The notes under the pieces are model-generated. The model ran no database searches, was not told the DNA's origin, and saw nothing but the letters and a program-made list of their open reading frames with translations. A DNA stretch of 5,544 bases from Chlamydiota bacterium. Lineage in GTDB: Bacteria > Chlamydiota > Chlamydiia > Chlamydiales > Rhabdochlamydiaceae. Both the position numbers and the translations under genes were made by a program. The stretch lies in NCBI GenBank assembly GCA_016866585.1, contig VGMB01000116.1, forward strand, positions 1 through 5,544. Reading direction: 5' to 3'. Positions 1 to 5,542 of the stretch are shown here, piece by piece; the stretch's first letter is position 1, and every line of letters begins with the position of its first letter.

Positions 1-481
1 CTAGAGCTTCATTTGACCCAAGAGCGCTATAGAGAAAATTGTCTATGCTGTGCGCTGCCATCTTGGGAGCGCTGCTACTACCTGAGGTGTACATTATGCT
101 AAACACTAAGCCTTTTGTTATATCAGTATTGGAGGATCCAGTAACAGAGACTATAGATGTAAGAGTATCTAAAAAAAAATCAGCTGCAAGCTCTTTAATT
201 TTTGTAGGAAGAGCATCATGGGGAAGGCGTGTGCTGAGGGCGCAGCACGCAGCGCCAAGTCGAGCCAGAGCGAAAAATGCAATTACAGTCTGCAGGTTGT
301 TTCTAGCTATCAGGGCCACGCGATGGCCTCTTTGCACTCCAGCACCTTGTAAATAAATAACAGCCTCATCGATTTTTGCGTTCAGCTGTCCATAGCTAAT
401 TGTTTGCTCATCTAAAATGATAGCAGTTTTATTTTTCTTGGCTTCTAAATCTATTTTAATAGGACATTTTTCAATAAACAC
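1..481 (-). CDS. menE: o-succinylbenzoate--CoA ligase MenE, N-terminal part (cut by the left edge)
   Basis: Adenylate-forming ligase that activates o-succinylbenzoate to its CoA thioester with ATP, the step between MenC and MenB. The frame is open for 160 codons from 481 to the window edge; the family is about 450-490 residues, so roughly the first third is visible. Residues 128-140 contain the family P-loop signature as IMYTSGSSSAPK, followed by the typical stretch around SALGSNE. The central part FFALARLGAACCALSTRLP fits the ANL-superfamily N-domain. I chose a GTG start at 481-479: no in-frame ATG precedes the conserved region, and AAGAAGG (494-488) sits 6 nt upstream. This makes menE overlap the end of menC by 11 nt, implying translational coupling. 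The P-loop has Ser where most relatives have the second Gly (TSGSTGxPK). A run of nine T (coding strand, complement of 171-179) does not break the frame. The identity is supported by both motif and operon context; the start is less certain. Confidence 0.88.
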   Translation of the reverse strand, partial: MFIEKCPIKIDLEAKKNKTAIILDEQTISYGQLNAKIDEAVIYLQGAGVQRGHRVALIARNNLQTVIAFFALARLGAACCALSTRLPHDALPTKIKELAADFFLDTLTSIVSVTGSSNTDITKGLVFSIMYTSGSSSAPKMAAHSIDNFLYSALGSNEAL

Positions 482-1454
482 TGCGCACCTTCTTAAGGAA
501 TTCGAGGTTAGGGTTAATTTCTGAGAAGAATGCCTTGCCATCTTTGATGTAATGTCTTTCTGTAAGTAAATCATTTGGCATAAATTTATATGTATCTATT
601 CCAAGTGTTGTTTTTTTTATATTAAAAAAATCAACAAATAGGGGTATCTGGCATAAACCAACGCCTGTTTCAAAGCTGCTACTAAATGAAATTTTAAGCT
701 GATTTTTTAAGGCATGGTGTATGATGGCCTGGGACTTTGGTCCAATGCCCATCAGCATTGGTTTGAATACTATAGCTTTGATGGTGGATGGCACAACGAG
801 TTCTTTATGAACCATTTCTCTTAAAGATTCATCAAGAGCTAAAGGGAATCTACAGCTATTTATCATTTTAATATCTGCATATGGCTCTTCAATATAGTCA
901 AAGAAATTGATTGGATAAGAAGAGAGGAAATCGTTTGTTTCTTTACAAGTCCATCCTCTATTGATATCTAAGCGGAGTTTATATTTCTTGCTAAGCTGTT
1001 CTATAAGATTATGAGACTGAGGTATAGTTAATTTAGATGTTTTAAGTTTGACATATCTAAAGCCTTTACTTTCAAGGTCCTTTAGTTGAGAAAGAATCTG
1101 CTCATAATTTCCATAAAGAAGACCGGATACTTCATAGGGGAAGTTTGTTTTAGGGTGAGATAAGCCATAAATAGCACAAAATAATCCGCAACTAACCGAG
1201 GGCAGGAGATTGTCTGTGTTGAGAAGGTATTGCAAAGCCTTGCTGCTACAGGAGCCTATCAGATGCTCGCAGATGGTCAGAAGTTGATTTTCCACTTGGC
1301 AAAGGCTCTCATTGCTCCAGCCTGGCAGAGGGGAAGCTTCTGCCCATTGAGATTTGCCTTGATTATCTGTTACCTTCACAAGAAATCCTTGTTTAGGCTC
1401 CCCTTGTATTGCAAGGGGGACGCTATAAGAAAAGATATCAAAGCGGTTTATCAT
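471..1454 (-). CDS. menC: o-succinylbenzoate synthase MenC
   Basis: Enolase-superfamily enzyme that dehydrates SHCHC, the MenH product, to o-succinylbenzoate in the cytoplasm. The protein is 327 residues, close to E. coli MenC (about 320). All signature elements are visible: the N-terminal cap motif around WAEASPLPGWS (37-47), the catalytic KxK pair in YVKLK (K136, K138), and metal ligands in LRLDINRGW (D163), DYIEEP (E189/E190) and LALDES (D208). The last catalytic Lys is in IVFKP (K231). The barrel should therefore be active. The ATG at 1454-1452 overlaps the menA stop as ATGA, the usual coupled junction. An in-frame GTG at 1475 would add seven residues (MCRLAVI) but lacks family support. 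Some enolase relatives act on N-acyl amino acids as racemases; the operon context makes OSB synthase the clear choice. Confidence 0.95.
   Translation of the reverse strand: MINRFDIFSYSVPLAIQGEPKQGFLVKVTDNQGKSQWAEASPLPGWSNESLCQVENQLLTICEHLIGSCSSKALQYLLNTDNLLPSVSCGLFCAIYGLSHPKTNFPYEVSGLLYGNYEQILSQLKDLESKGFRYVKLKTSKLTIPQSHNLIEQLSKKYKLRLDINRGWTCKETNDFLSSYPINFFDYIEEPYADIKMINSCRFPLALDESLREMVHKELVVPSTIKAIVFKPMLMGIGPKSQAIIHHALKNQLKISFSSSFETGVGLCQIPLFVDFFNIKKTTLGIDTYKFMPNDLLTERHYIKDGKAFFSEINPNLEFLKKVRSVY
482..494 (-). promoter_or_regulatory. Shine-Dalgarno site deciding the menE GTG start
   Basis: On the minus strand AAGAAGG (494-488) lies 6 nt before the GTG at 481-479, inside the last codons of menC. 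It is the best ribosome-binding match near the menC/menE junction. The nearby ATG at 467-465 is in a different frame and meets a stop after three codons, so this site favours the GTG start. Confidence 0.6.
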
Positions 1455-2323
1455 GATAACAGCCAACCTACACAAAACAACGTAGTATAGATAAACAGCA
1501 AAATACCAGTTTTAGCTAAATATCCGTTGAGCTTATACGGATTGTTATTATAGATGACATTTGTCATAACTATTGTTGCTGGTATCAGATATAAAAGGGA
1601 GAGTAAAAGAAGGGGCCTTTGCACGCTAAGAAGAAGAGATATGATGCTAGGTATCAAAAGAAGTATAACGTATTCCATCTTTCCAAATACGATACCAAAA
1701 CGAACTACGAGAGTTTTTTTACCCGATTTTTGATCTTCTTCGATGTCTCGGATATTATTTACTGCCAGGATAGCAGTGGAGAGCGATCCGAGAGCAAGAC
1801 CTACAATGTTGCACTCTAAGTTGATATTGGCTGTTTGTAGATAGTAACAGCCAAGACATGCAACGGGACCAAATGCTACAAAAACAAATAAATCCCCAAG
1901 CCCCTTATAAGCAAGGGGAACAGGACCAGCAGTATATCCTACAGCAAGTAATATAGATAGGGCTACTAAAAGGGCTATGATCCAACCTCCGTGCCATATT
2001 AAGACTATACCAAATAATGCTGTTGCAAGTAAGGACACTACACACACCTTCTTCATTGTATGTACAGGAACAAGCCCTGACTGCGTTACTCTCAGTGGTC
2101 CTTTTCTATTTTTTGTGTCTGCTCCTTTAATAAAATCAAAGTAGTCGTTACAAAAATTGGTGCTTATTTGGATAGCAAGCCCTGTCAGAAGAGTGAATGC
2201 GAATATCCACGGGTTAAAATGGCCTAAAGAAAAGGCTATTGTAGTTCCCACAAGCACAGGACATACTACTGCGAAAAGAGTTTTGGGTCTTGCTGCCAGT
2301 AACCAAATTTTTACGGCGTGCAT
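1451..2323 (-). CDS. menA: 1,4-dihydroxy-2-naphthoate polyprenyltransferase MenA
   Basis: Integral membrane UbiA-family prenyltransferase that joins DHNA to a polyprenyl diphosphate, releasing CO2 and giving demethylmenaquinone. The product is 290 residues, normal for MenA. It begins with the typical IWLLAARPKTL and has about eight to nine hydrophobic spans. Both Asp-rich Mg-diphosphate motifs are present: NDYFDFIKGAD at 59-69 and NNIRDIEEDQKSGKKTL at 189-205. Between them lies the conserved GYTAGPVPLAYKGLGD (129-144). The start ATG is 3 nt downstream of the menB stop, with AGAGG in the last menB codons as a likely ribosome-binding site. The stop overlaps the menC start by 4 nt. Membrane location and quinone type follow from the family and the surrounding men genes; chain length cannot be read from the sequence. 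Confidence 0.96.
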   Translation of the reverse strand: MHAVKIWLLAARPKTLFAVVCPVLVGTTIAFSLGHFNPWIFAFTLLTGLAIQISTNFCNDYFDFIKGADTKNRKGPLRVTQSGLVPVHTMKKVCVVSLLATALFGIVLIWHGGWIIALLVALSILLAVGYTAGPVPLAYKGLGDLFVFVAFGPVACLGCYYLQTANINLECNIVGLALGSLSTAILAVNNIRDIEEDQKSGKKTLVVRFGIVFGKMEYVILLLIPSIISLLLSVQRPLLLLSLLYLIPATIVMTNVIYNNNPYKLNGYLAKTGILLFIYTTLFCVGWLLS

Positions 2324-2326
2324 ATC

Positions 2327-3169
2327 TTAAGGCCTCTTAGGAAATTGATTGAAATCGGGTTTTCTTTTTTCTAAGAAGGCACCATGTCCTTCTTTTGCTT
2401 CTTCTGTCATGTAGTATAAAAGTGTGGCATTTCCTGCAAGCTCTTGAAGACCTGTCTGTCCATCACAGTCAGCATTGAGAGCGGACTTCAGGCAGCGGAT
2501 TGCAAGCGGCGAGTACTGCAATATCTGCTTGCACCAATCTATCGTTGTTTCTTCTAGATACTCGTAGGGGACAACGGTATTGACAAGGCCCATATCTAAC
2601 GCTTCCTGCGCGTTATATTGCTTACAGAGAAACCAGATCTCCCTTGCCTTTTTTTGACCTACGATACGTGATAGGTAGCTAGCTCCAAATCCTCCATCAA
2701 ATGAACCCACTTTGGGTCCAACCTGCCCGAAAATTGCATTGTCGGCTGCTATCGTCAGATCGCATACTACATGCAATACGTGTCCACCACCTATGGCATA
2801 TCCTGCAACCATAGCGATGACTGGTTTAGGACATGTTCTTATTTGCCTTTGAAGGTCTAACACATTAAGTCTTGGCACCCCTTGAGAGTCTCTGTAGCCG
2901 GCATGTTCACGTATGCGCTGATCTCCTCCTGAGCAGAACGCATCTTTACCATACCCTGTAAGTATGATAACTCCGATCTGTTGGTCTTCTCTTGCATCAT
3001 TTAAAGCATGTGACATTTCATCAACAGTAAGAGGTCTAAATGCATTTCTTACCTCAGGACGGTTGATCGTTATTTTTGCAATCCCGTCAAATTTATGATA
3101 AAGTATGTCGGTATAGTTACCTGCAGGTATCCATTGTACTTCGTTTGTCTCTGCTGCTGTTTCTATCAT
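2327..3169 (-). CDS. menB: 1,4-dihydroxy-2-naphthoyl-CoA synthase MenB
   Basis: Crotonase-fold enzyme that cyclises o-succinylbenzoyl-CoA to DHNA-CoA. The 280-residue protein aligns over its whole length with E. coli MenB (285 residues) by memory. Visible signatures include [16 protein letters not shown] (33-48), the oxyanion-hole part AFCSGGDQ (77-84), [10 protein letters not shown] (124-133), [16 protein letters not shown] (151-166), [10 protein letters not shown] (173-182) and the C-terminal [13 protein letters not shown]. Gly151 and Trp179 correspond to Gly156 and Trp184 of the bicarbonate-dependent type I enzymes, but position 150 is Val where E. coli has Thr155. I start at the ATG at 3169-3167 ([13 protein letters not shown]), preceded by GGAAG 7 nt upstream. 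An in-frame ATG at 3244 would add 25 residues that resemble no MenB N-terminus. Upstream lies a dead insertion sequence, so this gene may need its own promoter. Confidence 0.96.
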   Translation of the reverse strand: MIETAAETNEVQWIPAGNYTDILYHKFDGIAKITINRPEVRNAFRPLTVDEMSHALNDAREDQQIGVIILTGYGKDAFCSGGDQRIREHAGYRDSQGVPRLNVLDLQRQIRTCPKPVIAMVAGYAIGGGHVLHVVCDLTIAADNAIFGQVGPKVGSFDGGFGASYLSRIVGQKKAREIWFLCKQYNAQEALDMGLVNTVVPYEYLEETTIDWCKQILQYSPLAIRCLKSALNADCDGQTGLQELAGNATLLYYMTEEAKEGHGAFLEKRKPDFNQFPKRP

Positions 3170-3228
3170 AGATAATCTTCCATTTACTTTGTATTTTGCT
3201 AAGAATGTTATCTTTAAAATAAATATGC

Positions 3229-3256
3229 AATATAGATTTTGCATTTTGCATCAAAA
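3229..3256 (-). promoter_or_regulatory. Weak candidate promoter for menB
   Basis: On the minus strand TTTTGA (3256-3251) and TATATT (3234-3229) are separated by 16 nt. The -10 matches TATAAT at five of six positions; the -35 is poor. Transcription would start some 50 nt before the menB ATG at 3169. The DNA is AT-rich, so such matches arise often by chance. The main support is positional: this stretch lies between the end of the transposase relic and menB, where a separate promoter would be useful. Confidence 0.2.
3236..3249. repeat. Two tandem copies of a 7-bp unit (attttgc)
   Basis: The plus strand shows attttgc at 3236-3242 repeated at once at 3243-3249. It lies within the menB leader, between the elements of the candidate promoter. 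Two copies only; it could be replication slippage or chance. Confidence 0.4.
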
Positions 3257-3263
3257 TAGAATT
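3257..3263. repeat. Candidate target-site duplication, copy on the menB side
   Basis: The sequence tagaatt here matches 4016-4022 on the far side of the transposase relic. A 7-bp match between two short AT-rich flanks could be chance, so this is tentative. Confidence 0.3.
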
Positions 3264-3272
3264 AGTTAACCT

Positions 3273-3295
3273 AAAAAGGTCCTTCCGACTTTTTT
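3273..3295. terminator. Weak terminator-like hairpin after the transposase relic
   Basis: The plus strand reads five A, GGTC, a 5-nt loop CTTCC, then GAC and a run of seven T. This gives a stem of three strong pairs plus one G-U and five A-U pairs in the plus-strand transcript. Read on the minus strand the G-U becomes an A-C mismatch, but the stem is still followed by a T run. It sits right after the transposase stop codon (3297-3295), where an IS terminator could be. The short GC core makes it weak. Confidence 0.25.
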
Positions 3296-3528
3296 TATGG
3301 AAAAAGCTCAAGACAACCAAAATGAAAATAAATCGCTATCCTGAAGTTTTCCCGATTTCTAAATCTACAGGCCATAGCTTTAATTTTTTGAATTTTCGAG
3401 TTTAGGCCTTCGCTAGTCGTATTAGTAATCATATACCAAAAGTATATTAATTTATAATCGATGTGATCAGATGTTGTATCGGCAGCATTTCTAAGGGGGT
3501 TGTTAACAGCTAAGAAAAATCTAATAAA
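3295..3528 (-). pseudogene. ISL3-family transposase, C-terminal fragment
   Basis: Translation of the minus strand from 3528 to a TAA at 3297-3295 gives about 77 residues ending ...TTSEGLNSKIQKIKAMACR, then FRNRENFRIAIYFHF and GCLELFP. This is the familiar ISL3 transposase end, usually of the form N-A-EGLNSKIQ-IK...GFRN-E-F---I-F--G-L-LYP, and includes the conserved Glu of the DDE catalytic triad region (SEGLNSK). Upstream the same frame meets a TAA at 3531-3529; before it (to about 3570) weak resemblance continues (LNIRIVSGNCW), then fades. The fragment is in a different frame from the N-terminal piece, so the gene carries a frameshift or deletion in addition to stops. It cannot make an active enzyme. 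Confidence 0.75.
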
Positions 3529-3670
3529 TTACCAGCAATTCCCGCTGACTATTCGAATATTCAAATTTTTAGTAAACACAAAATTTATTAAAATTTTAGA
3601 CAAAGAATATCCGTAATGATGATTTTTTCGACTGTCTAAAGTAAGTTATTAATATAATTAAAAATCAGAT
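3529..3670 (-). other. Degenerate middle of the transposase relic
   Basis: Between the two recognisable transposase pieces this stretch has stops in the expected frames (several TAA at the 3640-3660 end) and no clear family motif apart from faint similarity near 3529-3570. The part coding for the first two catalytic Asp residues of the transposase appears deleted. I see no other gene, RNA or regulatory element here. Confidence 0.4.
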
Positions 3671-3979
3671 TTAACCTCGTTTTACAGCCAGCTCCATAAT
3701 ATGCCATGCTTGATCCCAAGAAATGCGTAAAATTTTAGCCGCTCCGGAGATAGTGCATTTATTTAAAATATCTATAGCTAGCTGCTGAAACATAAGAGCT
3801 AAACTTGAATGATCTTGAGCCTATTGAAGATCTATACAATGGATGCCGTGCAAAGAGCACTTGGTGCGGGATATTTTAGCATAAACAAAGGTCTTGTACC
3901 TACAACTATCTAAATGTCTCCAGGTTCACTCATTGACGTAGTCATACAATCCAATTAAATAGTAGTGAAGCTCTTTCAT
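3671..3979 (-). pseudogene. ISL3-family transposase, N-terminal and helix-turn-helix fragment
   Basis: The minus strand from an ATG at 3979-3977 reads MKELHYYLIGLYDYVNE, a TGA stop (3928-3926), then TWRHLDSCRYKTFVYAKI and SRTKCSLHGIHCIDLQ. After a TAG (3823-3821) comes AQDHSSLALMFQQLAIDIL, then a helix-turn-helix-like segment SGAAKILRISWDQAWHIM, ending at TAA (3673-3671). The order TWRHLD, basic residues with a C...H pair, W/Q-A, then HTH is that of ISL3 transposases. The first stop fits CGA to TGA (the family has Arg-Thr-Trp-Arg-His) and the second TGG to TAG (usual Pro-Trp-Ala). The zinc-ribbon segment with its CPxC pair, expected between LIGL and TWRHL, is missing, so an internal deletion is likely. 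An SD sequence AAGGA lies 7 nt before the ATG inside a hairpin. Confidence 0.75.
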
Positions 3980-4013
3980 ATGACTATCCTTTTTATAACA
4001 AAAGGATAGTCAT
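3980..4013. repeat. Perfect 14-bp inverted repeat (hairpin) covering the transposase SD
   Basis: The arms atgactatcctttt (3980-3993) and aaaaggatagtcat (4000-4013) are exact complements with a 6-nt loop (tataac). On the minus strand the second arm holds AAGGA (3991-3987), the Shine-Dalgarno for the transposase ATG at 3979, which begins right after the stem. A transcript entering from menH would fold the site away, a known way in which IS elements limit transposase made from outside promoters. In the plus direction it is followed by tttt and later a T6 run, so a terminator role is possible but less natural. It lies just beyond the menH stop. Confidence 0.7.
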
Positions 4014-4015
4014 TT

Positions 4016-4022
4016 TAGAATT
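4016..4022. repeat. Candidate target-site duplication, copy on the menH side
   Basis: The sequence tagaatt here matches 3257-3263. It lies 3 nt beyond the menH stop codon and next to the hairpin at 3980-4013. If genuine, the element inserted just after menH. Confidence 0.3.
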
Positions 4023-4025
4023 TTT

Positions 4026-4775
4026 TCACATAATAGTCGGAAGTAGCCCTAAAAAAGACTTAATTTTTTGTGCGCACTCTACTGGATTTTCTATAATCGT
4101 GGCATGTCCAACTTTTTCTATTACTGCAGTTTGTATATTTTCAAAACTTTTATAAACATTTTGATAACATTCATCAAGTTCGCCGTAGAGAAATAAATTG
4201 TTTTTTTTAGTGGGATCCATTAGCTTTTGTTTGGATAATCTAAAGTAGTTGTAGATGTAGCGTATTTTATGTGGATCATTTTTTTTTCTTTTAAACAAGG
4301 TCTTTTGAAAAATGTTGTTCTTTTTTAATTCATGAAAAAGGGGTTGGTCATACCATTTATTTAAAAAAGAGTTGATGTCTTCTTTGATTAAAATAGTTTC
4401 CCAGTAGTCTTCTTTGGATTTTCTTGACCCTTTTTCTTTTTTCGTATTGAGTCCTGGATGTGAGCCGAATAAACAAAGATGACTGAACAAAGAAGGGTTT
4501 CTTTCTTGTATCTCAAGAAGAATCCTTCCTCCTAGTGAATACCCTATGCCTATTAAAGGTCTTTTGCCTATAGCGAGAAGATCTGACTCTACCTGCTGCA
4601 GGGGATCCTGCTTTAATTCACTATCACCATGTCCTGGAAGATCTACACAGATACAAAAATATGTTTGTTTAAACGACTCGATGATAGGTAGCCAGTCTTC
4701 TTTACAGCCAAGAAATCCATGTAAAAAAACAATAGGGTTGTTTTCTATAGAGCCGAATGTAGAGGTGATGAGCAT
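4026..4775 (-). CDS. menH: SHCHC synthase MenH (alpha/beta hydrolase)
   Basis: Converts SEPHCHC, the MenD product, to SHCHC by eliminating pyruvate. The protein is 249 residues, like E. coli MenH (252). Alpha/beta-hydrolase landmarks are all present: the oxyanion region VFLHGFLG (16-23), DLPGHGDS (45-52), the nucleophile elbow GYSLGG with Ser80, the MenH-typical SHPGL (about 105-109), WYDQPLF in the cap (about 140-146), the acid in GELDE (Asp near 200) and the catalytic His in VGHATIIENP (near 223). The start ATG lies 31 nt inside the end of menD and has no clear Shine-Dalgarno, so it probably relies on coupling with menD translation. The stop is 12 nt from the hairpin of the IS relic. The C-terminus is of normal length, so the insertion seems not to have cut the gene. 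Position next to menD separates it from other hydrolases. Confidence 0.93.
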   Translation of the reverse strand: MLITSTFGSIENNPIVFLHGFLGCKEDWLPIIESFKQTYFCICVDLPGHGDSELKQDPLQQVESDLLAIGKRPLIGIGYSLGGRILLEIQERNPSLFSHLCLFGSHPGLNTKKEKGSRKSKEDYWETILIKEDINSFLNKWYDQPLFHELKKNNIFQKTLFKRKKNDPHKIRYIYNYFRLSKQKLMDPTKKNNLFLYGELDECYQNVYKSFENIQTAVIEKVGHATIIENPVECAQKIKSFLGLLPTIM

Positions 4776-5542
4776 AAGCTGTTTTTTACGATCTCTGTTA
4801 TTGTTACGTGTACTGCCAGGTTTTCTTCTCTATTAGTAAGTATCTCGATGATGCATGTTCTAGGTTGCTGTTGAAGATCATTCCATAAATCATCGAGCTC
4901 ATTTGTTGTGGTCGGCGAGTAAAATTCAACGTCCGCAAATTCTGATATCTTATAAAAACGGTTTACATGAGCCGTTGCAAAAAACTCTTCGAATTCCTTT
5001 TCTTTTTTTACTATTGGTAAGAAGGAAAAAATACCCCCACCACCGTTATTTATAACAAATATAATTATCGGTATGGTTGATTCGGATAGTTTTTCTATGC
5101 TGCCCATATCATGTAAAAATGTAATATCACCTAAGACTGCTATCATAGGTCTTAACTTAGCTAAGGCAATTCCGATTGCTGTGCTAATATTTCCATCTAT
5201 ACCTGACATGCCACGGTTGACGAAAACTTCAATACCAGAAGCTTCTGGATAAAACAGATTGTCTGCATCTCTAATAGGCATACTGTTGCCAAAGAAGATG
5301 CTGCAAGGCAGCGTACCTGATAGCTTGCTGATCATATGAGGGATGTAAGGTTCATAGATTGTTTCAAAGGAAGAAAAAGTTTCTTCTAGTGTCCTACTAA
5401 CAACATTAGATAAATGATATAGGGTATTAAGAAGTTCATTTGATGAAAATTGTATGTTTTTTAGAAGCTCCTTACAAAGCCAATTTATATTGCATGTAAT
5501 TCTGTTAGATATACAGTAGTTAGGATCAAATCGATTAAAATG
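4745..5542 (-). CDS. menD: SEPHCHC synthase MenD, C-terminal half (cut by the right edge)
   Basis: Thiamine-diphosphate enzyme that adds a succinyl semialdehyde unit from 2-oxoglutarate to isochorismate, the first committed step. The frame is open from the window edge for 265 codons, well beyond the internal ATG at 5335; whole MenD is about 550-580 residues, so the N-terminal half including the catalytic Glu is outside. Visible motifs are the conserved FFGNSMPIRDAD (with the Arg that binds substrate in E. coli), VNRGMSGIDGNISTAIG, and the ThDP-Mg motif from VLGDITFLHD to VINN with the usual spacing (29 residues from GD to NN), followed by GGGGIFSFLP. The third residue after NN is usually Asn or Asp in relatives and is Gly here. 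The gene ends 31 nt inside menH. The start, and probably menF, lie to the right. Confidence 0.95.
   Translation of the reverse strand, partial: HFNRFDPNYCISNRITCNINWLCKELLKNIQFSSNELLNTLYHLSNVVSRTLEETFSSFETIYEPYIPHMISKLSGTLPCSIFFGNSMPIRDADNLFYPEASGIEVFVNRGMSGIDGNISTAIGIALAKLRPMIAVLGDITFLHDMGSIEKLSESTIPIIIFVINNGGGGIFSFLPIVKKEKEFEEFFATAHVNRFYKISEFADVEFYSPTTTNELDDLWNDLQQQPRTCIIEILTNREENLAVHVTITEIVKNSLCSSPLHSAL

Larger units (their letters stand above)
3264..4015 (-). mobile_element. Decayed ISL3-family insertion sequence relic between menH and menB
   Basis: This roughly 750-bp stretch has no intact gene, but its minus strand encodes recognisable N- and C-terminal pieces of an ISL3-family transposase in the correct order and orientation. 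A full ISL3 element is typically about 1.2-1.5 kb with a transposase near 400 residues, so about half is gone. The boundaries given are the inner edges of a 7-bp direct repeat (tagaatt at 3257-3263 and 4016-4022), a possible remnant of target duplication; the family usually makes 8 bp. No good terminal inverted repeats are seen. An 8-bp inverted match (taaaaagg at 3272-3279, cctttta-type complement at 3988-3995) is the only hint and may be chance. The relic lies in the same direction as the operon and splits it without damaging menH or menB. Family assignment is by pattern recognition, not by a search. Confidence 0.75.

Noticed and set aside
171..179. Nine-base homopolymer as a possible frameshift in menE
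   Set aside because: The MenE frame reads through without interruption on both sides, so no frameshift is present here.
39..356. Plus-strand open frame of 105 codons
   Set aside because: It lies antisense to menE, has no family resemblance, and menE is continuous across it.
1455..1475. Longer menC start at the GTG at 1475
   Set aside because: The ATG at 1454 forms a typical ATGA overlap with menA and gives the expected N-terminus.
1230..1490. Plus-strand open frame of 86 codons
   Set aside because: Antisense shadow of the menC start and menA end; no motif or convincing ribosome site.
1619..1819. Plus-strand open frame of 66 codons
   Set aside because: Antisense to menA; composition reflects the complement of membrane-helix codons.
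3170..3244. Longer menB start at 3244 adding 25 residues
   Set aside because: The extra residues match no MenB N-terminus, and the ATG at 3169 has GGAAG at good spacing and gives a normal-length protein.
3117..3320. Minus-strand open frame of 67 codons overlapping the menB start
   Set aside because: Runs through the IS end, the menB leader and into menB in another frame; no recognisable domain.
3980..4013. Hairpin as an ordinary rho-independent terminator of menH
   Set aside because: The stem is AT-rich and on the minus strand is not followed by a U run; the position over the transposase SD explains it better.
4546..4836. Plus-strand open frame of 96 codons
   Set aside because: Antisense to menH and the end of menD, both well supported.
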